From positions 37,828,051 through 37,892,050 of the forward strand of contig NC_133108.1 in NCBI RefSeq assembly GCF_022965805.1: a stretch of DNA of 64,000 bases, in the 5' to 3' direction. The position numbers were made by a program, and so were the translations under genes. Source of the stretch: Primulina eburnea. Taxonomy: Eukaryota > Streptophyta > Magnoliopsida > Lamiales > Gesneriaceae. Numbering within the stretch: the stretch's first letter is position 1; each line of letters opens with the position of its first letter. The notes beneath the pieces were generated by a model. The model searched no databases. It was not told where the DNA came from and was given only the letters and a program-made list of their open reading frames with translations. Below are positions 55,790 to 64,000 of this stretch, in pieces.

Positions 55790-57352
55790 TTAAATTCGAG
55801 CAGGGGCATTTGCAGCATGTATATATGATTTAGTTACCCCTTTTGTGTCTGCAAATACATTTGGTATTTGATTTGCTATTCTTTGCAAGTGTACAATTTG
55901 CTGTACATCTTTTTTACATTGTTTTGTTCTTGGATCCAGATGTAACAATGATGATATATACCATGTAATTTCCTTTTCGGTGTGTTTCTGTTCTCCCCCT
56001 AACATTAGGAAGATTTCCTCATTAAAATGACAATCAGCAAAACGCGCTGTGAACACGTCGTCTGTCTGAGGTTCAAGATATCGAATGATTGATGGACTAT
56101 CATAAATGATATAAATTCCAACCTTTCTTTGAGGCCCCATTTTCTTTCGTTGCGGTGGTGCAATATGCACATACACCATACATCCAAAAATTCTCAGATG
56201 AGAAATGTCTGGTTCTTTACCAAATGCAAGCTGCAATGGGGAGTATTTATGATATGCACTTGGTTTGATGCGAATTAATGAAGCAGCATGTAAAATTGCA
56301 TGTCCCCATATAGAAATAGGGAGCTTTGTTTTCATAATCATTGGTCTAGCAATCATTTGCAGACTGTTTAATCAATGATTCAGCCAATTCATTCTGTGTA
56401 TATACATGAGCAACAGGATGCTCAACAATGATTCTCATAGACATACAATAATCATTGAAAGTCTGGGAAGTAAATTCACCAGCATTATCAAGTCTAATTT
56501 TCTTGATTGTATAATCGAAAAATTGATTTCTCAATTTTATTATTTGAGCAAGTAATCTTGCAAATGCAACATTTCGAGTTGACAATATTCATACATGTGA
56601 CCATCTGCTAGAGGCATTAATCAATACCATAAAGTATCTGAATGGTCCACATGGTGGATGGATTGGTCCACAAATATCACCCTGAATACGTTCAAGAAAC
56701 ATTGGTGATTCAATTTGGATTTGGCTGGTGATGTTCTATAATAAGTTTTCCAAGAGAACATGCTTTACATTGAAACTTATTATTCTGAAAGATCTTCTGG
56801 TCTTTCAACGGATGACCATGTGTATTTTCTATAATTCTTCGCATCATTGTTGAACCAAGATGTCCTAATCGATCATGCCAATTGATCAGTATTGAAGAAT
56901 TATCAACTATCATGTTTGATTCAATTGGAATTATATATGTATAATGCAATCCAGTAGGGAACATTGGTAGTCTTTCAATCACATATTTCTTTTCTGATTT
57001 ATATGTGATAAGACACATATATTTCTCATTCCCTTCATTCATTGTTTGAGTATCATACCCATGGGAATATATATCATTAAAACTCAACAAATTTCTTTTC
57101 GATTGTGGTGAATATAAAGCATCATTGATAAAAAAAAAAATTTGTACCATTAAGTAACAAAAATTGTGCTTTACCACATCCTTTAATCAAGTCTACAGGA
57201 CCTGATATTGTATTCACCGTTGTTTTTGTTGGTTTTAGTTCCAAGAAATATCTTTTATCTCGTAGGATAGTGTGCGTTGTACCACTATCGGGTATACAAA
57301 CTTCAGCTTTGCTCATAGCATTTTCATATTTGAACTTCAAAAAAATATGCAA
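55790..57352 (-). pseudogene. Copia protease and integrase in several frames
   Basis: Protease: CIPDSGTTHTILRDKRYF (57122-57352), with the DSG triad intact. Pre-integrase HHCC: WHDRLGHLGSTMMRRI and CKACSLGK (56710-57177). Integrase core: IRLDNAGEFTSQTFNDYCMS (56346-56585). C-terminal: LPISIWGHAILHAASLIRI, HLRIFGCMVYVHIAPPQRKK (55790-56356). A stop near 56583 and frame changes separate them. Confidence 0.85.
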
Positions 57353-57468
57353 TGAAATAAAATTACTGACAATATATATTTAAATATAACACATAGCATA
57401 AATGCATAATTGTACAATAAAACATTATTATATGAATACATGAAAAATAAATTATTGTACATTCATAT

Positions 57469-58599
57469 TCAACCATTATATTGTTCATTTTCAGAGAAAT
57501 CATTGAGAAAATCTGTAGCATCAATATTGTTCATTTCTATCCCACCTACATATTGATCATTTTCAGAGAAATCATTCATAAAATCACCAGCATCAAAATG
57601 AGTTGAATCACTCAAACGGTCACTGCGTTCACTGAAGTTGGTCTCCTTTTCTTTCCCCTTTAATAATTCTTTATAATGTTTACAAAGATGCTCAGGGGCT
57701 CGACAAATACGGGACCAATGTCCTGGAATACCACATCTGAAACAAGAACTTTCATATCTCTTTGAGTGATTCTCATTATCACTTGTATTCTCATTATGCC
57801 TTTTCAGTGGATGGTTTGTGACGCTCTTTTGAGATGAGTTATAAAAATAACAATTTCTATTGTTTTTAAAATCACGGCCTCGACCACGACCACAGCCAAT
57901 TCCACGTCCACGTCCACGACCTCGACCTCGACCTCGACCAAAATCTTGTCTTTGAATTTGATTTTGGTTTCGAGGTTTAAATTCATTTTTACTTATAGCA
58001 TTTACTTCTGGAAATGCTGTTGATCCAGTGGGTCGGGACTGATGATTTTTCATTAATAGCTTGTTGTTCTTTTCTACCACAAGAAGACATGCGATGAGTT
58101 CATAATATCTCGCAAATCCACGTACTCTATATTGTTGCTGTAGAGTAATATTTGATGCATGAAACGTGGAAAATGTTTTTTCAAGCATTTCCGATTCTGT
58201 GACCTCATGTCCACAAAATTTTAGCTGCGAGATTATTCGATACATCGCTAAATTGTAATCACTGACTTTCTTAAAATCTTGGAATCTTAACATATTCCAT
58301 TCATCACGGGCGGTCGGAAGTATAACTTTTCTTATATGTTCAAATCTTTCTTTTAATTCTTTCCACAGAGCCATGAGATCTTTTTCGATGAGATATTCAC
58401 ATTTTAAACCTTCATCGAGATGTCGATGCAAAAATGTAATAGCTTTTGCTTTTTCTTGTGATGAAGATATACCATTTTCTTTAATGGTCTCGCTTAGACC
58501 CACTGACTCAAGATGCATTTCTACATCGAGAGTCCATGGCATATAATTTTTTCCCGTGATGTCGAGCGCAACAAATTCGAGCTTTGTCAAATTTGACAT
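57469..58599 (-). pseudogene. Copia gag, open over 376 residues
   Basis: Starts MSNLTKLEFVALDITGKNY at 58599 (the frame is open further upstream). Gag helical part with LWKELKERFEHIRKVILP and MLEKTFSTFHASNITLQQQY. An RG-rich stretch (GRGRGRGRGRGRG), then CCHC knuckle CFRCGIPGHWSRIC. The C-terminus repeats DF-NDFSEN-QY twice. It appears intact as a capsid/nucleocapsid protein, but the element's pol is broken. Confidence 0.85.
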
Positions 58600-59313
58600 G
58601 GTGGTACTAAAAAAATTACGATGCATTTTATTAGTTAATGAATATTGCAATACAAAGTAATATATAAACAACAAGTACAAGCATTTGTAAAAATAAAGAA
58701 AACACACGAGGGGGATATTCTCCGATAAATAAAAGACTCGTGAGTATGATAACCAAAATAATTAAAAATAACCTTGAGAAAGCCATCTTCTTCTTTCTTC
58801 GAAAATTTGATGAAAAATAATTTTTAGAGAATATGAGAAAGTTGGAGTGATTGAAAGAGTTTGTGAAATCATATTTATAGGGCAAAAACTATCCGTTTTG
58901 TTACCGTTTATGGTCGTTGGTGTACAAAAAAATAAATGTATGTATTTGTACAATTTTATGGTAATAATATGGTGTATATAATATTAGTCATGTTTAAATA
59001 ATTATGTATATCATATCACATTATTATAATGAAGTGTCATAAGTTATTTTGTTTAAAAACCTTATAGGCTTTTATACTTGTCGTATCCCTTACAAGGAGT
59101 GTGGGATGTCAGTCTTAACATCCTCCCAGGATTTATAACAAGTTTTTGAAAAATTTATTTTTATTATTTCTAATAATAACATTATATTATATATTAAATA
59201 TATACACAATAAATAAATAACAGTAAAATAAATATTATTACTTTTGTTACTTTTTCCTTCTGTTTGGAGCTTGGAAAAGTATGGAGGACTTTTAGAGCTT
59301 CGTGCTAATAACG

Positions 59314-59582
59314 TGTTGTGAAAAAGTAAAAATTTATGGTAAAAAGTAAAAATATCAAACTCTCAAAATTTACCAAACAACACACTTTATAATATTTTTC
59401 TCTCTACTCAATTATGAATTTTTTCACAAATAGTGAGCCTATTTATAGAATTTCTTTACAAATAATCCAAAAATAAAATACATCATTACCTACATCATCA
59501 CACACTAATTTTCAATATTTACAACTCTTATTTTCAACATTCAAATATTCAATACACACATTTTAAATATTAATTTTCAACA
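59314..59582 (-). repeat. 5' LTR of the 6.2-kb Copia
   Basis: 269 bp. Followed on the right by the GTTCT duplication. Confidence 0.95.
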
Positions 59583-60424
59583 GTTCTCTCATATTTATCT
59601 ATTTTCGTCCCATTAGTCATTCGAGTATCAATGAATTAATCGTAGACCTGATGAAATCATTATTAATGAAATTTGCTATATACTTGATTCAACCAAATTT
59701 CAATCGTTAGCACATGTTAGCCGCACTGCAAATATGTACGGCTAACTCATCTATCCCTTTCTAATAATTCGCCATCTTCTTGGATCGAAGGTGTTTTCCC
59801 TTGGTGGATTATAGATGTATCATCTGGTGACTTTTAAATATAATATTATTTCTTCATTTTGAAAAAAATACACAGAGGGGACCATGCATGATTATAGAGG
59901 AATTTGGTGCGAGAATTGGACATAAGATAAGTTTGTGACACAAATATATATATTTTTTATTGGGTAAAATTCAATCGATTAGGATTTGCGATCATCTATC
60001 TGCATCCGATTCTTGTATAGAGATAAGAATTCTTTCTAATACGCGCTATCAATTATCCGATTCGTGTCGTGTAGAATTATTTTTGATACGTTACATTCTC
60101 TCGATTATTTTTAAAGTAAAATTTCAATGGGTATTAGGTCAATATCGTCTGATCGTTTTTGTCGAGAATAATAAATGTTCGAGTGTGTAAAAATCCAATG
60201 CATGTATATACCCTTAAAATGATTTCGTGTGCATCAGCATTTGAATCGTATTCCTAAAGTCCATCGAACCCTAATCTCTAGCAAGCTTCAACTGCAAGGA
60301 TACTGTTACCCCCATCATCTCGGCATCTTTCAATAATATACTGTTTTCCCCCCTTATTCCCCTCATGTGTTTGTGTGTGTAGACACGGACCTGTGTGCGT
60401 GAGTGGGAATAAACATGAGTAAGT

Positions 60425-60590
60425 TTCTTACGAGATGGTCTCACTGATTTATTTCAGTGATACAAGGTGCCTCGATTTATGCTTTGAGGGAGTAATACTT
60501 TTGATATAAAAATTAATATTTTTTTATAAGGTAAAGTCTGATAAGAGATCTGTAATACAAAATTGATTCGTGAGATAATGTAACGTTAGT
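60425..60590. mobile_element. GTGAGAC..GTCTCAC repeat, diverged copy
   Basis: TTCTTACGAGATGGTCTCAC at the left and TTGATTCGTGAGATAATGTAAC at the right, with core similarity to the other copies (GGAGTAATACTTTTGATAT). Strongly diverged. Confidence 0.5.
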
Positions 60591-60789
60591 TTTTGTGTTT
60601 AAACAAGTAATATATATGTAATTGATAGATGTAGGTTGATCCTAATTTTTTTTTTTCTGGAGCTTATTTTTATATAGACAAAGTATTGATTAGGAGAGAC
60701 ATCTATCAATGATGAAAATATGGGAAAAATCGAACACACACAACCTTTCATACAGACAAATATTCGGATGAGACAAATATTTTTGAGTA

Positions 60790-60968
60790 TGTCTATTGTG
60801 AGATGGTCTCACGAATCTTTATCTGTGAGACGGGTCAACCCTACCGATATTCACAATAAAAAGTAATACTCTTCGCATCAAAAGTAATACTTTTTCATTA
60901 TTGACCCAAATAAGATATTGTCTCACAAAATACAACCAGTGAGACCGTCTCATACAAGTTTTTGCCAA
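60790..60968. mobile_element. GTGAGAC..GTCTCAC repeat, copy 2 (inverse orientation)
   Basis: GTGAGATGGTCTCACGAATC to CAGTGAGACCGTCTCATACAAG. The core reads in the opposite direction to 52721 (GACGGGTCAACCCTACCGAT, TATTGACCCAAATAAGATAT). Confidence 0.8.
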
Positions 60969-61069
60969 TATTTTTATCACAATTAATTTTCATAATTATT
61001 TTTAGGTGTTTTCAATTACGTTATTAAGATTGATTTTTCATCTCTCTTTCATAAAAAGAAGAGTGAGTC

Positions 61070-61115
61070 TCATGTGAGACCGTCTCACGGATCATAATCT
61101 GTGAGACGGTCTCAT
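61070..61115. mobile_element. GTGAGAC..GTCTCAC repeat, termini only
   Basis: CATGTGAGACCGTCTCACGG joined almost directly to CTGTGAGACGGTCTCATATT. Looks like two element ends without the core. Confidence 0.6.
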
Positions 61116-61429
61116 ATTCATCTAAGATTATATTTTCACTATAGATGATATATCGTATTGTACCGAAAAATGCATGTCGTATGTCATACTGAAAATTACG
61201 GTATTAAAAATATTTATACCAATACAATATATATTCGATATACCGAAGGTCTATATAATTAACATACCGATTATACTTGAAATAATGCGATATACCAATA
61301 TTTCGATACTTTATTAATATATATTGTTTTATACCCAAAAAATAAATTATATTTTAAAAAATTAACTTTATTATTTTGTAATCAAGATTATCCTATATGC
61401 ATAAGAAAAAATTATATTTACTTCAATTA

Positions 61430-62300
61430 ACTTGGAATCAAGATTATCCATATATGTCAGGTCATAATGGGTCATTAAATATTAACATGGATATTGCATT
61501 TATCAGGGGATCCGACCATTTTGGAGTAGGAATAGTTGTTTGTGACATTTATGGTAATGTTCCGGTTAGGAGTGAGCATTCGGATAATTCAATTACCGAC
61601 TAAATCAAATTAATTGAAATCGTTTTTAATCGCTTTTTGTAGGCTAATCGAACCGACTTTCTAGCTTAAACCAAACCGAATCAAAATTAGTTATTTCTGT
61701 CCATAAACTAATTAATCTTTTTTAAAATAAAAAAATTAATAATTGAAGATTTTTGTCATAATAAAACACATTATGATAAAAAAAAATTAAAAATAACAAA
61801 TTTTTGTTACAATATTAAATACATACACATTAAAAATATTATAAGATTGAATTATTGAATAATTCGCTTAACCAGTTTTTTATTTACAAAAACCGAAAAC
61901 CAAACCATTTTGACCCATATTTTCAGAAATTAAAACCGATTTTCCGAACTAGTCAAACTGAATTTTTGAATTGGTCAGATCGATTAATTCAGTTTAACCG
62001 ATATAATACTCACCTTAGTTCTCGTGGCTCGAGAAACTAAATTACAAGGTGTTTTTATCAGTCCACATGGCGGAAATATTGGCAATTCAAGAAGGCCTCA
62101 AGCTTGCATCTCACCATGGCCGTGTTCTAATTCAATCCTGGAATCGGATGCCATCAATGCTTTAAAGTCACATTACAAAAAACCGTAATGTAGCGACGGT
62201 TTTTTCATTCGGGGTGATTTTAGATTTTTTTAGACTTTTCTCTTCTGTTTTTAAATCTTGACAAACTTGAGAGTTAATGAAATCTTTATTTAAAAAAAAT
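61430..62300 (+). pseudogene. LINE RNase H remnant with tail, split by a MITE
   Basis: LNINMDIAFIRGSDHFGVGI and VVCDIYGNV before the MITE at 61567. After it VLVARETKLQGVFISPHMAE, ILAIQEGLKLASHHGR, and a decayed ESDAINALKSH. A TTGAGAGTTAATGAAATC stretch and an A-rich run follow near 62280-62312. The RNase H fold and the tail fit the 3' end of a plant LINE. Excision of the MITE and one target copy gives a continuous frame (GNVLVARETK). Confidence 0.75.
61567..62017. mobile_element. hAT-type MITE in LINE RNase H (451 bp)
   Basis: Ends TAGGAGTGAGCATTCGG and TAATACTCACCTTA. Flanks GTTCCGGT (61559-61566) and GTTCTCGT (62018-62025) are a decayed 8-bp duplication, matching at six of eight positions. 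The interior carries repeated AACCGA/TCGGTT strings. Confidence 0.75.
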
Positions 62301-62323
62301 AAAAAATCGATAATGAAAAACGA

Positions 62324-62490
62324 GGTAAAAACTTGTGTGAGACGGTTTCACGGGTCGTATTTTGTGAGACGAATCTCTTATTTGGATCACCCATGAAAAA
62401 ATATTACTTTTTATTGTGAATATCGGTAGGGTTGACATGTCTCACAGATAAAGATTCGTGAGAACGTCTCACAAAAGACCTACTTATGAA
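62324..62490. mobile_element. GTGAGAC..GTCTCAC repeat, copy 3
   Basis: AAAACTTGTGTGAGACGGTTTCAC to GAGAACGTCTCACAAAAGACC. Same orientation as 52721. Confidence 0.8.
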
Positions 62491-64000
62491 ACGAATAATA
62501 GAATAAATTAAGCCATCTTATCCTATGCTGAATATATATTTAGAATGTATTAAATTGAATTCAGAGAATATAAAATCTTGTTCCTCGATATGATGACGTC
62601 TCCTGATATTATTCGAATTTTATCCTTATCAAACTTGAATCTTAAAAATTCTTAACTTGACCATCCACCTTGTGCATTATGCTTCATGTTCTTTAATTTT
62701 TAATCTTCCTTCTCTTTGTTTCATTGTCCTCCATCGATTTGTTTGGACTAATATATGATAGAGAATATTCTTATTCGTGATTTTGGTCTTATATTATGTT
62801 GTTAAATTTCACCCTTAATCTACTATATTTATAATTTTGGTCGTTTTCCTGACATTACATTGATGTGGTGTCAACATGGTGTTGACGTGTGCAGTGTCAC
62901 ATCAACTCAATGTTTCTGTTGAAAAAAGATTAAAACCGTCAATATTTAAATGATATATCTATAAGATTGAAATTTGATAACATATAAAACTAAAATAGAT
63001 AAAATGTCAATTTTAGTCAGGTATGTATTGTGTTATGAGATTTTTAGTTTTATATTTTTTTGTTGAATCAATTATAGTCTTGTAATTATATCCCGATGAT
63101 AATTAAATTTTGGACATTCTCCTCAAAATCATGTAATTAAATTACCAATATAATTGTTAAATTTTTACAATTATATGATTAAAAATATTCTTTATAACAT
63201 GCACATATGTTTAAAAAGGTGGGAAACAAAAGTTGGTACTATTTGGAAATAAAATTCTAAAGCTAAACAAGCTAAAGTTTGAGTGTGTAGAAAAAATTTA
63301 CTTCCAATCTTTTTTTTGAAAAATTATAACAATATAATTAACCTACATAACATTTGTTTTTTTAATTATCTAAATTTTCGAACTCACACCATCAACAATG
63401 TATGTATATAATTATTATTAAATTTTGAATATTTTGTATCAAAATTAATTTATATTTTTATAAAATAAATCCTTGAAAATTTACATAAGATTTAATAAAA
63501 ATGAAAAAAATTGTATAAATGAAAAAAATAAATATGGAAATGTAAATTATAAAAAAATGATTTTAAAAATATAAAATAATTGTAATAAAATGTGATTTTG
63601 AATTTATGAATTTCATTTAAACTCTTAAAAACTCACATAGAAAAAAAATATTTTTAAAAATCTTCAAAAATAATTTTAAAAACTGAGAATAATTGTGGAA
63701 TATGATAAATTTTTTAAGAATTCAAATGTCGAATTGTAATTTTAAACTATTAACAAAAAAACAAAAACATAGAAAAAATATCAGTCTTGTTTCTAACATT
63801 CTGTTAAAAGTTATAGAAGTTGAAACAGATTTTATTTTTCAAAAACATCTCAAAATACTTCCACCTAGCTAGAATATTGGAAGTGCTTTTTGGAAATTTT
63901 CCCAAACAATTTTTTAGACATTTATATATTTTAATTTGATTTGAAAATTTATGAGCTTGTCGAGACACAATACACTCACAGAACGTGCAATATTGGCTCA
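62491..64000. other. AT-rich end of window, nothing recognised
   Basis: No open frame with a known domain, no clear repeat borders. Long A/T runs and scattered stops in all frames. Confidence 0.5.

Larger units (their letters stand above)
53382..59582 (-). mobile_element. Full-length but frameshifted Copia element (6201 bp)
   Basis: LTRs are 53382-53650 and 59314-59582, both 269 bp, with about eight differences noticed (roughly 97 percent identical). The 5-bp duplication GTTCT is at 53377-53381 and 59583-59587. Purine tract (minus CACAAGGGGGAG) before the 3' LTR. The primer site after the 5' LTR is not the usual methionine type (minus CGTTATTAGCACGAAGCTC). All domains are present in Copia order but in several frames. 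Confidence 0.95.
59588..61429. other. Intergenic stretch with dispersed repeats, no gene
   Basis: Contains GTGAGAC-type repeats (60425-60590, 60790-60968 and 61070-61115). The 76-codon ORF at 59960-60190 has no recognisable domain. Otherwise AT-rich. Confidence 0.5.

Noticed and set aside
59960..60190. 76-codon ORF as a gene
   Set aside because: No recognisable domain and AT-driven composition in a repeat-rich region.

Overview
The window reads as nuclear DNA of a eudicot plant. It is AT-rich and dominated by nested Ty1/Copia and Ty3/Gypsy retrotransposons, MITEs, Helitron-like remnants and microsatellites. Two spliced plant genes and two decayed plant genes sit between them. Many copies of a short GTGAGACGGTCTCAC-bordered repeat, which I associate with asterid and especially Lamiales genomes, hint at that group. 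That hint is weak and comes from memory.

Layout. 1-292 is the end of a Gypsy LTR. 293-3429 is AT-rich with local tandem repeats and a hAT MITE (1836-2351). 3430-17128 is an old, broken, minus-strand Copia element. It was split inside RNase H by a young, intact, minus-strand Tekay-type Gypsy element (4075-14664, 5-bp duplication GTTTC). The upstream LTR of that Gypsy was in turn split by a related but internally deleted element in the opposite orientation (11067-14294, duplication AATAC). 17129-18217 is the 3' part of a receptor-kinase pseudogene. 18595-19145 is a second hAT MITE. 19474-23048 (minus) is an intact eight-exon gene for an 803-residue gar2-like protein with a DIL-like domain. 27281-31577 (minus) is a PPR-DYW pseudogene cut by a small Copia element (29222-31238) and capped by a Mutator-like MITE. 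32126-36000 holds Helitron-like ends, an RPA-like remnant, a LINE RNase H fragment and an AT-rich repeat array. 36437-37625 is a non-autonomous DNA element. 37792-43807 is a composite Copia made of two tandem, complementary deletion derivatives inside one target-site duplication. 44576-52235 (minus) is a four-exon cornichon gene whose introns hold a Copia element with a nested solo LTR and a ~1-kb foldback element. 53382-59582 is a complete but frameshifted Copia. 61430-62300 is a LINE RNase H remnant split by a hAT MITE. The final 1.5 kb shows nothing recognisable.

The cornichon gene should act in cargo export from the ER. The gar2-like protein is probably a cytoplasmic or motor-associated factor of unknown role. 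The remaining coding sequence is transposon gag-pol. Insertion order can be read directly from target-site duplications in the Gypsy-in-LTR-in-Copia stack, the PPR pseudogene, and the solo LTR inside the intronic Copia.

The most unusual signal is in the Gypsy LTR promoters. About ten copies of a CpG-containing palindrome (consensus TTCGGACGATCCGAA) recur mostly every 20 bp, and the TATA box lies one more 20-bp step downstream. This occurs in two related but diverged LTR families. The LTR at the window start carries an analogous array built from a different palindrome (GCGCATGTGCGC). All coordinates and splice sites were read by eye; family names rest on motif recognition, not on database searches.
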